From contig NZ_AP013294.1 in NCBI RefSeq assembly GCF_000829195.1, positions 372,001 through 436,000 on the forward strand: a stretch of 64,000 bases of DNA. Reading direction: 5' to 3'. The notes beneath the pieces were generated by a model that had not been told where the DNA came from, did no database searches, and saw nothing but the letters and a program-made list of their open reading frames with translations. The DNA is from Bacillus sp. OxB-1 (lineage in GTDB: Bacteria > Bacillota > Bacilli > Bacillales_A > Planococcaceae). The number at the start of each line of letters is the position of its first letter. Position 1 is the first letter of the stretch. The translations under genes were made by a program, and so were the position numbers. Below, one piece after another: positions 51,271 through 60,007 of this stretch.

Positions 51271-51954
51271 TTAGTTGTGCTTTCCAATGCCTGTGCGTTC
51301 GGCTGCAATCCGTCCCGGGGCACCAGACCTTATAAATCCTGCATTTGCTTCGTCAGTATCGATGTGCATTTCAAGGCGATAACGATCGGACACACGAATC
51401 AATACTTTATCGATTGTCAACGGCCGTTCACCGCTAACTTCTACTGTCACAAATTCTCCATCGATCACACCAAAGTTTTTCGCATCTCTAGGAGACATAT
51501 GAATATGGGCTTGGGCAATAATCAGCCCTTCTGGGAGAGATACGCTTCCAGCGGGACCAATAAGGGTACATGACGCTGATCCTTTTATATTGCCAGATTC
51601 ACGTATTGGCGGGCGAAGGCCGATTTTCATTGCATCGGTCCGGCTGATTTCAGCCTGCGTCAGCTTGCGGGCCGGACCTAGAACACGTACATGTTCCAGA
51701 CTCCCTTTCGGTCCCGCAATTACAACGGTTTCATTAGAAACAAACTGACCCGGCTGGGATAATTCCCTGCGTTTCGTCAGCTCATATCCTTCGCCGAACA
51801 GGGCTCCTACATCCTCAAGGGACAGGTGAACATGCCGAGCTGACACCGCAACCGGAATCACGATATCCGGCGATGCGGCTGCAACAGTCTCCCGAAGGTG
51901 CACCGTCACGTCGGCGACGACTTTTTCAATCCATTGCCTGTCCATTGCGTTCAC
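51271..51954 (-). CDS. pduL: Phosphate acyltransferase of the PduL type
   Basis: A 227-residue enzyme that exchanges CoA for phosphate on acetyl- or propionyl-CoA. Two PTAC-type halves carry zinc-binding histidines: VSARHVHLSLEDV and AQAHIHMSPRDAKNFG. The N-terminal ~25 residues (DRQWIEKVVADVTVHLRE) form an amphipathic helix like the encapsulation peptides that target PduL into microcompartments. It follows eutC after 70 bases and probably turns acetyl-CoA from ethanolamine into acetyl phosphate. No shell protein genes are in the window. Confidence 0.92.
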   Translation of the reverse strand: MNAMDRQWIEKVVADVTVHLRETVAAASPDIVIPVAVSARHVHLSLEDVGALFGEGYELTKRRELSQPGQFVSNETVVIAGPKGSLEHVRVLGPARKLTQAEISRTDAMKIGLRPPIRESGNIKGSASCTLIGPAGSVSLPEGLIIAQAHIHMSPRDAKNFGVIDGEFVTVEVSGERPLTIDKVLIRVSDRYRLEMHIDTDEANAGFIRSGAPGRIAAERTGIGKHN

Positions 51955-52024
51955 ACCTTTCTAGATAAAACGGCTTAGCTTGGTCCTTCTGGCAAGATCC
52001 TTAACAAGTGCATGCACATGTTCT

Positions 52025-52882
52025 TTACAAATTTAGATTGCTTTTCCTGGCAAACGAAACCCCTGTGCACTTAGCCTGAAGCATTTGCTCAATCAGCTCA
52101 GACAAATGAGCACCAGCCTCAACTGAAGCAAGCCCGCCTTTATGAATATTGGAAATGACAGTCCGATCCGCCTCAACCGTGTTTTCATTCGGCCGGTAGA
52201 TCATATAAGCACTCAAGCTTTCATCGGTATTTAAGCCTGGTCGTTCGCCTATTAACGAAATGACAAGGTCGCAATCCACGATGGCCGCGACTTCGTCCTG
52301 CACCCACACGCGCCCTCGCTTAATAAAAAACGGTTTGGCGACGCTAATATTTTTTAACTGCAATCCTTGCATTAAAGCAGGAAGCAAATCCCTTATATTG
52401 GCTTCTACAGCTGAGGAGCTTAGTCCATCGCACACGATAATTTGGACCTCTTTCCCTTTGTCGCCATTCTCCTTTAACCACGCAACGGATTCATCCGACA
52501 ACTTTCGCCCAGCGTCCAAATCCATCAAGTAGGTCTTCATATCCTTAGCTTTCGTCTCCAGTTTATGCAGATCCATTTCTTGAAGAAGATCATCACTTAC
52601 ATCTTTTAAAACTGCATCCTGTGCAGCTGCATGATCAATTAAGAATTGTAAATAACTTGTCGTCCGCATCCGGGTCCCAGCTCGGCCAATTCCAATTCGG
52701 GCAGGTGAAATACTTTGGGCCCGCTTAATGGATGCAGCATTATGCGGTTCCTCCACTTCCTGAACCCGTTCCTCAGGAAAGTTGATAATCTCTCCTGTCT
52801 CTTGCACGGCGTTGTCTTTCGGCAATTCGTTTTCTTTCGACAGTTCTTCCATTACTTTTCTAACAATCTCTTGAATATCCAT
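52025..52882 (-). CDS. eutC: Ethanolamine ammonia-lyase small subunit
   Basis: A 285-residue adenosylcobalamin-binding subunit. Signature segments are ARIGIGRAGTRMRTTSYLQFL, IVCDGLSSSAVEANI and SLIGERPGLNTDESLSAYM. The first ~18 residues (MDIQEIVRKVMEELSKE) form an amphipathic helix of the encapsulation type, followed by a flexible acidic linker. It begins 17 bases after eutB. With EutB it splits ethanolamine to acetaldehyde and ammonia. Confidence 0.96.
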   Translation of the reverse strand: MDIQEIVRKVMEELSKENELPKDNAVQETGEIINFPEERVQEVEEPHNAASIKRAQSISPARIGIGRAGTRMRTTSYLQFLIDHAAAQDAVLKDVSDDLLQEMDLHKLETKAKDMKTYLMDLDAGRKLSDESVAWLKENGDKGKEVQIIVCDGLSSSAVEANIRDLLPALMQGLQLKNISVAKPFFIKRGRVWVQDEVAAIVDCDLVISLIGERPGLNTDESLSAYMIYRPNENTVEADRTVISNIHKGGLASVEAGAHLSELIEQMLQAKCTGVSFARKSNLNL

Positions 52883-52899
52883 TGTACCCCTCCCCTCCT

Positions 52900-54261
52900 T
52901 TAGTCAAAGATCGATAAGTCTCCTGCTCGTTTGGTCAGTTTACCGTTCTCCATCAAGCCCATATTTTCCATCCATTTTTCAAATTCGCGAAGCGGACGCA
53001 GCCCAAGAAGCTCGCGCAAACTAGCATCGTCGTGATAGCTTGTATCTTGATAGTTCAGCATCACATCATCTCCACCTGGTACACCCATGTAGAAATTTGC
53101 TCCTGCCAATGCGGTTAACATACCAGCTACTTCTTGATCATTTTGATCGGCATCCATATGATTCGTGTAAGTCGGGGCGATGCCCATTGGCAAGCCATGC
53201 AATTTCCCCATAAATACATCTTCCAGATCGGCCCTGATTAACTGGCGCCCATCATAAAGTGTTTCTGGTCCAATAAACCCGGAAACGTTATTCACCATGA
53301 ATGGCTTCCAGTGACGTGCATACCCATAAGTTCTCGCTTCCAGCGTCTGCATATCTACACCATGGTCGGCATTTAACGATACTTCCGAGCCTTGTCCTGT
53401 CTCAAAGTACATAAAGTTCGGTCCTGCTGATGTACCATAGCGAGCCATCATCTCATAACCTTCATCAATGATTTCTTTCGATATGCCAAATGCTTCATTT
53501 CCCTTTTGTGTACCGGCTAAGCTTTGAAACATCAGTGCAATAGGTGCGCCTTGTTTCAAGGCATCCATTTGGGTCGTGATATGGGCCAGCACACAGTTTT
53601 GAGTTGGTATTTTCCATTGCTCCATAAATTCATGTGACAAGGTCAAAATCCTTTTGACTGACTCGACCGTATCCACATTCGGGTTAATGCCGATCACCGC
53701 ATCGCCCGCTCCGTAAGACAAGCCTTCTTTAATGGAATACAAGATTCCTTCCGGCACGTCATTCGGATGATTGGGTTGGCAGCGGAATGCCAGGCGGCCC
53801 GGTTCCCCGATTGTCGTATTGCAATGAGCTTGAGGTCTTATTTTCTGTGAAGCCAATACAAGGTCAATACTCGACATGAGCTTGGCAACAGCCGAAATCA
53901 TTTCACTTGTCAAGCCTCTCGAAAGTTTCACGAGTTGATCCGTACCGGTTTCATGGGAAAGAATATAATTTCTCAGTTCTCCAACTGTCCAGTTTTGAAT
54001 CTCTTTGTAAATCGTCTCACTAATATCATCATAAATTAGACGGGTCACTTCATCCGTCTCGTATGGAATGACAGGGTTCTCATAAATATCTTTCAGCTGC
54101 ATTTCGCTGAGCACTACTTTTGCCGCCATGCGCTCAAGCGATGATTCTGCCGCCACCCGCGCCATGACATCACCTGATTTCGCTTCACTTGCTTTGGCCA
54201 GTACATCTTTCACCGACGTAAACGAATAATGAGTTCCTTTTACTACACAGGATAATTTCAC
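52900..54261 (-). CDS. eutB: Ethanolamine ammonia-lyase large subunit
   Basis: A 453-residue catalytic subunit that binds ethanolamine and carries out radical deamination with EutC and B12. Segments GEPGRLAFRCQPNHPND, GDAVIGINPNVDTVESV, FQSLAGTQKGNEAFG and YFETGQGSEVSLNADHGVD are family hallmarks. The start is GTG 54261 behind AGGGG. It opens a three-gene eut operon. No EutA reactivase, EutT, two-component system or shell gene is seen, so those functions must lie elsewhere or be absent. Confidence 0.97.
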   Translation of the reverse strand: MKLSCVVKGTHYSFTSVKDVLAKASEAKSGDVMARVAAESSLERMAAKVVLSEMQLKDIYENPVIPYETDEVTRLIYDDISETIYKEIQNWTVGELRNYILSHETGTDQLVKLSRGLTSEMISAVAKLMSSIDLVLASQKIRPQAHCNTTIGEPGRLAFRCQPNHPNDVPEGILYSIKEGLSYGAGDAVIGINPNVDTVESVKRILTLSHEFMEQWKIPTQNCVLAHITTQMDALKQGAPIALMFQSLAGTQKGNEAFGISKEIIDEGYEMMARYGTSAGPNFMYFETGQGSEVSLNADHGVDMQTLEARTYGYARHWKPFMVNNVSGFIGPETLYDGRQLIRADLEDVFMGKLHGLPMGIAPTYTNHMDADQNDQEVAGMLTALAGANFYMGVPGGDDVMLNYQDTSYHDDASLRELLGLRPLREFEKWMENMGLMENGKLTKRAGDLSIFD

Positions 54262-54323
54262 CGTGCAACACCCCTTTTTTTGATAACGCTCACAAAAAGC
54301 ATTTGCTGAATGAAGTGAAAACG

Positions 54324-54381
54324 AAAAAAAGGCGCTTTCACGTCATCCTGAAAAGACATTCTTCAGGACGTGAAAGGCGCC
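54324..54381 (-). terminator. Long hairpin terminator upstream of eutB (possible attenuator)
   Basis: On the minus strand GGCGCCTTTCACGTCCTGAA pairs with an almost complementary arm and is followed by TTTTTTT. It lies about 120 bases after the reductase gene and 60 bases before eutB. It may end the reductase transcript or act as a controlled terminator in the eut leader, since no clear promoter lies between it and eutB. Confidence 0.8.
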
Positions 54382-54502
54382 GTTGCCTCATTTACCATTT
54401 TGTTAATTATCCTTATTTTATATTACTAATAGTAATTTTGCAATTTCTTAAAAAGCATGAAATCTTGCCTCATCCAAATTCCTTCATCTGATAACTCGAA
54501 TA

Positions 54503-55168
54503 TTAATAGAAATGAATACTTTTCTCAGGATAACCTAATGCTCTAGCAGTTTTGGAAAATTCATTGATCATTTCCTCTGTTCCACAGAAATACACATGTG
54601 AGCCGATTGGTTGGTTTTCCAGCAGGTCCTTGCTCATTCTATTTCCGTCTTCCGAAAAATAGAAGTTCACCTGATCTGGATAATTTGTTTTGAGGAAATG
54701 ATAAAAGGCACACTTATTTTTAGATTTGGCGGCATAGTGCAGCTCAAATGTTTCACTGGTGTGTTCGATGTCTTCTATCATGGATAAAAAAGGGGTAATC
54801 CCAATGCCCGTCGCAAAAAACACATGATGCTTCGCTTGAAAACTAAGGAGAAAATAATTACTCGGATAACTAATTTCTAAACGATCACCCCGCTTCACGT
54901 GATGATGCCAATAAAAAGCCCCGCCTTGGGATTTGTCATTTAACTGAATCGCAATTTGATAGTATCTTGTTTTCTTGGAATTGTTGATCAATGAATAGGT
55001 GCGTACGAGTGTTTCTTGATTCGGAGGATCAATATAGGTAGTAATGTGTGAACCTCCACTAAACATAGGTAGCTCATAGCCATCTGCAGAGGTTAGCTTA
55101 AAAGACTTCACGAGAGGCGTTTCTTCTTTAATTTCTTCTACAATCACGCTGATCTTGTCTTGTGCCAT
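54503..55168 (-). CDS. Ferredoxin reductase-type flavoprotein lacking a 2Fe-2S domain
   Basis: A 221-residue FAD/NAD(P)-binding reductase resembling the first two domains of phthalate/vanillate dioxygenase reductases: flavin site VRTYSLINNSKK, NAD site FFATGIGITPFLSMI, and the closing YFCGTEEMINEF. The plant-type ferredoxin domain that normally follows is missing: the protein ends at SIHFY. It may feed a separate ferredoxin or oxygenase not seen here. It lies between the Lrp regulator and the eut operon on the same strand. Confidence 0.82.
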   Translation of the reverse strand: MAQDKISVIVEEIKEETPLVKSFKLTSADGYELPMFSGGSHITTYIDPPNQETLVRTYSLINNSKKTRYYQIAIQLNDKSQGGAFYWHHHVKRGDRLEISYPSNYFLLSFQAKHHVFFATGIGITPFLSMIEDIEHTSETFELHYAAKSKNKCAFYHFLKTNYPDQVNFYFSEDGNRMSKDLLENQPIGSHVYFCGTEEMINEFSKTARALGYPEKSIHFY

Positions 55169-55246
55169 ATTGACCTCCTATCTCCAGTTTTCCGATCACC
55201 AGAATCGGTAGCTTGGGTATTTTCATGTCCACTCAGCCTTCGACAA

Positions 55247-55696
55247 TTATGTTTCAAGCTGGTCACTAGGTAATATAACACGTCTGACCAGCGGTGTGCC
55301 CAATAAAATAGAAGTTCTGGTATTCCCATAAGGGGTTAGATTTTCAATCAGTTTTGTCAAATCGTCCATTCCGTTTAACGCGGCCTTTATATAGTAATGA
55401 ACATGTCCCGTCGCTCGATGGCATTCAATAACATCAGGCTCATTGACAATCATTCGCTCAAACTCGTGTCCTAATACCCGTATCTCACTTAATTCGACCA
55501 TGACCAATAATTTTCTTCCCACCGCAGCTGGAGGGACCAGGGCAAAAAAGCCTTCAATGATTCCTTTTTCTTGAAGTCTTTTTAACCTTTCCGCGACACT
55601 TGGACGACTGAGCGAAATTTTCTTTGATAACTCAGTTAGGGAGAGTCGTCCATCCAACTGTAATAGTTTTATTAAATGAATATCCAATTCATCCAT
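55247..55696 (-). CDS. Lrp/AsnC-family transcriptional regulator
   Basis: A 149-residue regulator: helix-turn-helix LSLTELSKKISLSRPSVAERLKRLQEKG at residues 17-45, then the RAM ligand domain (VMVELSEIRVLG, CHRATGHVHYYIKAAL). Divergent from the ureohydrolase-permease-racemase-creatininase operon, with a 234-base gap, so it likely controls that operon in response to an amino-acid-like ligand. The reductase gene lies 78 bases downstream and may be co-transcribed. Confidence 0.92.
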   Translation of the reverse strand: MDELDIHLIKLLQLDGRLSLTELSKKISLSRPSVAERLKRLQEKGIIEGFFALVPPAAVGRKLLVMVELSEIRVLGHEFERMIVNEPDVIECHRATGHVHYYIKAALNGMDDLTKLIENLTPYGNTRTSILLGTPLVRRVILPSDQLET

Positions 55697-55930
55697 CTAT
55701 CCCACACCTCCGAAACGAAAGTTTATGGCGAGACTTTACTTCCAAACGGATTTATCTAATAGGAAACCCCTCCCGTTCAATATGTATTTTATCATTTATA
55801 TTGACTATTATTATATCACAGTCCCATTTATCCAAAAATTCTAAACAACCGTATTAGGAAACAGGGATGATAGGAACTCGTTTTTTATCAGCGCCAAGTA
55901 AATAAAAATTACTAGAGGAGATGTTATTTC

Positions 55931-56899
55931 ATGAAGAACAGAGTAGATATTCCAGCTGTAGGTATTTGTAGTTTTGGTAGAAATTCAATTTGCACTGATT
56001 TGGATCAACTTGATGCAGATGTTGCGATTATCGGTGTACCGTATGATATGGGAACTGCTTACAGAGCAGGTGCTAGGCTTGCTCCTAGAAGAATCCGAGA
56101 AGCGTCCACATTAGGGAATAACGAAGAAGGGTTTTATGACCATGAAAGAAATGAAGTGTTTCTAAAAGGAGTTAAAATCGTCGATTGTGGAGATGTCGAC
56201 ATACTCCATGGGGACCTAACGTACAGCTTTAAAAACATCGAGGAAGATGTTCGAAAAATTGTTAAAAAAGGTGCGCTTCCTGTCGTAATAGGTGGAGATC
56301 ACTCCATCACAGCAGCCATTGGAAAAGGCCTGAATCAGGTTGGAGATTTTTGTGTGATCCAAATTGATGCACATCTGGATTGGTCAGATGCTCCTGGTGG
56401 TCAAAAGCTGGGTCAGGGTAGCCCAATGAGAAGATTATCAGAGATGGATTATGTGAATGGAATGGCGCAGCTTGGTATCAGGGGGGTTGGAAGTAGTTAC
56501 AAAAAAGATTTTGAAGATGCCAACGAATATGGAAGCGTTATCAAATCAGTCAAACAAATACGAGAAATAGGTATCCATAATATCGGTGACTACATTCCGG
56601 ATGCAGAAAGATATTATATTACATTGGATATTGACGGACTTGACCCTTCCATTGCACCAGGGACGGGAACCCCTTCGGCCGGTGGTTTTTTATTTCACGA
56701 GATTCAAACCATCTTGGAAACGATTGCAAATAAGGGAGAAGTGATCGGGTTTGATCTGGTAGAAGTCGCACCTGATTATGATCCTTCGGGAATTACTAGT
56801 CATCTAGCCCAACAACTTATTAATGAATTTTTAGGTTTTATTTTTAAGGCAAAAGAAAAGAGATATCAATTGTCGCAAAACGAAGTCAATTTGGTTTAG
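55931..56899 (+). CDS. Ureohydrolase (agmatinase/guanidino-acid hydrolase family)
   Basis: A 322-residue binuclear manganese hydrolase of the arginase/agmatinase family. Metal ligands are in GGDHSITAA, IDAHLDWSD and TLDIDGLDPSIAPGTGTPS. It removes urea from a guanidino compound. IDAHLDWSD is a variant of the common IDAHxD segment, as in guanidino-acid or guanidine hydrolases rather than arginase. First in an operon with a permease, hydantoin-type racemase and creatininase, so creatine, guanidinoacetate or a related compound is a candidate substrate. ATG follows AGAGGAGATG. Confidence 0.88.
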   Translation: MKNRVDIPAVGICSFGRNSICTDLDQLDADVAIIGVPYDMGTAYRAGARLAPRRIREASTLGNNEEGFYDHERNEVFLKGVKIVDCGDVDILHGDLTYSFKNIEEDVRKIVKKGALPVVIGGDHSITAAIGKGLNQVGDFCVIQIDAHLDWSDAPGGQKLGQGSPMRRLSEMDYVNGMAQLGIRGVGSSYKKDFEDANEYGSVIKSVKQIREIGIHNIGDYIPDAERYYITLDIDGLDPSIAPGTGTPSAGGFLFHEIQTILETIANKGEVIGFDLVEVAPDYDPSGITSHLAQQLINEFLGFIFKAKEKRYQLSQNEVNLV

Positions 56900-57028
56900 T
56901 TTTCTATTGAATAACCGTCTCACTCCCTTCTCCATCCTTTGCTAAACTGGATGGAGAAAGGGATTGATGATAGACACACCAAGGGATTAGGGTTGATTCA
57001 TATTATCCTCGAGGGGGAAGTGAAGGAA

Positions 57029-58429
57029 ATGGTAGATTTCAAATTAACTGAAAAGCACGACTTATATAACAAAGATTTAAGGCCCTACACGTATAAAGAA
57101 AGAAATATTACTCCTTTAACTTTGGGAGTTACTTGGTTTGGAATGTCTGTCCAACTTGGTGTCTTTCTAGTTAGTGGCCAACTAGTTGATATCTTATCCT
57201 TAAGTCAGATAGTCATTGCTTTGATAGCCGGATTAACGCTATGTTGGGGAGTCTCCGTATTAATCAGTGATATAGGTATTAGATATGGTATTTCATTTGC
57301 AACAAGCATCACATTGTCCTTCGGTTATAAGGGAGGACATTTTGCAGGGCTAATCAGATTAGTTCCTTCCGTTTTTTGGGCGGGCTTTAATACTTGGATA
57401 GCCGGGATGGCACTTAATGAAATTTTTAAACTGACTATCGGGTTTAATAGCCTGTTTATATCAATGGGTATAATCGCTATATGTACAGTGTTACTAGTGT
57501 TCTATGGTGCTAAATTCGTCGCAATTTTTAACTGGTTTGTCTCTCCTGTACTTTTAATCATGGGAATATACCTCTTGTATATGATATTAAAAATAAATGA
57601 CGCGAATTTGAATGAAGTGATGGCAATGGGTGCAACAACCGGCGGTATTAAGGAAATTGTTTTTGCCACAATGGTTATTGCAGGTGGATGGATTATGGTG
57701 GTAGCTGGTTTTAATGATATAACAAGAGAATGTAAAACAAATGAAGAAAGCACAAAAACATGGCTTAAAGGCAATGTGAAGTTTTCAATTGCACAATTTT
57801 GGGGGCTCATACCGGCTTCCGTCTTATTTGGATATATCGGTGCCGTTTCTAAAGCGCTAACCGGAAACGGAAATCCAATTGAAGTCATTACACAAACAGT
57901 TGGTCAGAGTTCGACCAGTATCGTGATCCTGTGTCAGTTCTTCATTATTTTGGCGCTATTATCTACAAATGCCGGGGCAAATGTTTTAGGATCTGCTTAT
58001 ATCGTCTGCAGTATGCTGAATAAGAAGGTAAACTTAAGGCTTGCTGCGACTGGTGTGGTGGCAGTGGCTTTAATCGCCCAGCCATGGAATGCAGCCGAGT
58101 CGATTTCAAATGCCATGGGTATTATGGCGAGTTTAATAGCGCCTATAGCAGGTATTATCATAACGGATTATTATTTGATAAGGAAGCGAATCATAAATCT
58201 CGATGATCTTTATTATTCTAAGGGAGAATATCAATACTTTAAAGGAAGCAACCCTATCGCATTCATTGCCTATGCACTAGGCGTAGTAGCCTCCATTTTC
58301 TCTTGGAGTTATATGTTGTTGGTCGCTTTCCTAGTATCCGGAATCACCTATTACTATCTAACAAAGTTTCGGGCCTTGAAAAGTTATTCAAAAGATATCA
58401 ACCAAAATGCTTATAACTTAGAAGATTGA
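57029..58429 (+). CDS. NCS1-family permease (cytosine/allantoin/hydantoin type)
   Basis: A 466-residue protein with about 12 membrane helices: an N-terminal RNITPLTLGVTWFGMSVQLG, then FWAGFNTWIAGMALNEIFK and GGWIMVVAGFNDITREC, typical of CodB and Mhp1-like transporters. Likely imports a cyclic amide such as creatinine, hydantoin or a pyrimidine. ATG 57029 is preferred because the family begins here and GAGGGGG lies eleven bases before it. The frame is open for 30 codons upstream. Confidence 0.88.
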   Translation: MVDFKLTEKHDLYNKDLRPYTYKERNITPLTLGVTWFGMSVQLGVFLVSGQLVDILSLSQIVIALIAGLTLCWGVSVLISDIGIRYGISFATSITLSFGYKGGHFAGLIRLVPSVFWAGFNTWIAGMALNEIFKLTIGFNSLFISMGIIAICTVLLVFYGAKFVAIFNWFVSPVLLIMGIYLLYMILKINDANLNEVMAMGATTGGIKEIVFATMVIAGGWIMVVAGFNDITRECKTNEESTKTWLKGNVKFSIAQFWGLIPASVLFGYIGAVSKALTGNGNPIEVITQTVGQSSTSIVILCQFFIILALLSTNAGANVLGSAYIVCSMLNKKVNLRLAATGVVAVALIAQPWNAAESISNAMGIMASLIAPIAGIIITDYYLIRKRIINLDDLYYSKGEYQYFKGSNPIAFIAYALGVVASIFSWSYMLLVAFLVSGITYYYLTKFRALKSYSKDINQNAYNLED

Positions 58430-58439
58430 GGGGTTTCAT

Positions 58440-59174
58440 ATGAAAATAAAAATCATTAATCCTGATGTGAATGAGGAAATCACCGCTATGATGAAAGAAT
58501 CCGCTAAAGCGGTGGCTAGCAAAGAAACGGTCATTACTTGCACGAATCCTGCAGCAGGACCCAAATCTATAGATAATGCCTTTACTAAAGAAATCGCATG
58601 TTATCATATTTTGGAAGAGATAATCAAGTCGGAAAAAGAAGGATCCTATGACGGTTATGTGATTGGATGTTTTGCAGACCCAGCCGTTCATGCAGCCAGG
58701 GAACTCACAGATAAACCTGTGGTAGGAATTGGGGAGTCCTCCATAATGTTGGCTAGATTCGTTAGTGAAAACTTCTCAATCATCACGGTCGGTCCATGGT
58801 CCAGATGGGTTTATAAAGAAGTGGTATCTAAATGTAATGCTGCAAATAGATTAGCCTCTCTAAGGTCACCTGTTATTGCTTCGGCGGATTCGTTTACTAA
58901 TCGCGATTATGTAAAAGAATTAATTATTAGGGAATCTAGAAATGCTATAGAAGAGGATTTTGCAGAAGTTATCATTTTAGGTTGTGGAGTAATGACAGGA
59001 CTCGCTAAGGAAATGGAAGAAATCGTAAAAGTCCCGGTGATCGACCCGGTAGCCGCAGGTGTAAAAGTAGTGGAGTCCCTTATAGGATTAGGCCTTCACA
59101 ATAGTAAGATATACTCTTATAAAACTCCACAAAACCCGGAATTAATTAATGTACCTGGATTATTAAATTTATGA
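58440..59174 (+). CDS. Hydantoin racemase (Asp/Glu racemase superfamily)
   Basis: A 244-residue cofactor-independent racemase: NPAAGPKSIDN, first catalytic cysteine in VIGCFADPAVHAARE, second in ILGCGVMTGLAKEM, and VPVIDPVAAGVKVVESL. These match hydantoin racemases (HyuE type) that interconvert D- and L-5-substituted hydantoins. It starts ten bases after the permease and overlaps the creatininase leader, so it belongs to the same transcript. Confidence 0.9.
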   Translation: MKIKIINPDVNEEITAMMKESAKAVASKETVITCTNPAAGPKSIDNAFTKEIACYHILEEIIKSEKEGSYDGYVIGCFADPAVHAARELTDKPVVGIGESSIMLARFVSENFSIITVGPWSRWVYKEVVSKCNAANRLASLRSPVIASADSFTNRDYVKELIIRESRNAIEEDFAEVIILGCGVMTGLAKEMEEIVKVPVIDPVAAGVKVVESLIGLGLHNSKIYSYKTPQNPELINVPGLLNL

Positions 59175-59185
59175 AGGAGGACAAG

Positions 59186-59938
59186 ATGACTGTTTTAATG
59201 TCGGAAATGACTTGGCCGGAATATGTAGAAAGAATAAAAGATGGTGTGGTCATTTTGCCAGTAGGCTCGACTGAGCAACACGCATACCATTTACCACTCG
59301 GTACAGATTCGTATCAAGCTAATGAAAAATGTAAATTGATAGCTAAAGAAATAAACGGGATCGTTGCCCCTGTTATAACGTATGGGTATAAATCTTTGCA
59401 AAAGAGTGGTGGGGGACAAACCTTTGTAGGAACGACTAGTCTGAGTGGAACGACATTGATATCAATGGTGAAAGATATTCTGTCTGAATTTATTCGCCAC
59501 GGTGCCAAAAGGATAGTTGTGTTTGATGGCCATTATGAAAATGCAATGTTTTTACATGAAGGAATTGACCTAGCCCTAAAAGAACATAACGTTGATAATG
59601 TAAAAATTATTAAAGTAGTTCCAGGAGGGATGAGTGAAGAAGTTGTAGAAAAGCTAAAAGTCTACGGAATGAAAAGCATAGACTTAGAGCATGCCGGATT
59701 AGTAGAGACTTCCTTAATGTTGTACTTTAGACCAGATTTAGTTCATATGGAAAGGGCAGTTCCTGTACCAGATATAGCCTTCCCCATGTACGATGTATAT
59801 CCCGAGGAAAGAGGGCCTGTCCACGAGTCGGGGGCATTAAGCAATCCAACTAATGGATGCGCTGAACTTGGCGAGTTGATTGTAAATGATATAGTGAAGA
59901 ATACGGTATCCATTATAAAAAAAGAGTTTAACCTGTAA
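59186..59938 (+). CDS. Creatininase (creatinine amidohydrolase family)
   Basis: A 250-residue metal-dependent amidase that interconverts creatinine and creatine. Metal-binding and active-site segments are GSTEQHAYHLPLGTDS, DGHYENAMF and DLEHAGLVETSLML. YGYKSLQKSGGGQTFVGTTSLSGTTL is very close to the Pseudomonas enzyme, closer than to other members of the superfamily. The ATG at 59186 is preferred because AAGGAGG lies five bases upstream. An in-frame ATG at 59171 overlaps the racemase stop. The last gene of the operon, followed by a terminator. Confidence 0.9.
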   Translation: MTVLMSEMTWPEYVERIKDGVVILPVGSTEQHAYHLPLGTDSYQANEKCKLIAKEINGIVAPVITYGYKSLQKSGGGQTFVGTTSLSGTTLISMVKDILSEFIRHGAKRIVVFDGHYENAMFLHEGIDLALKEHNVDNVKIIKVVPGGMSEEVVEKLKVYGMKSIDLEHAGLVETSLMLYFRPDLVHMERAVPVPDIAFPMYDVYPEERGPVHESGALSNPTNGCAELGELIVNDIVKNTVSIIKKEFNL

Positions 59939-59950
59939 TTCATAAATTGG

Positions 59951-59992
59951 AGGGCATAGGAACTCATTATAACTGACTTTCTATGCCCCTTT
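59951..59992 (+). terminator. Terminator of the creatininase operon
   Basis: AGGGCATAG pairs with CTATGCCCCT around a long loop, directly after the creatininase stop codon. Confidence 0.8.
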
Positions 59993-60007
59993 GCTTTAGT
60001 CGAGTTA

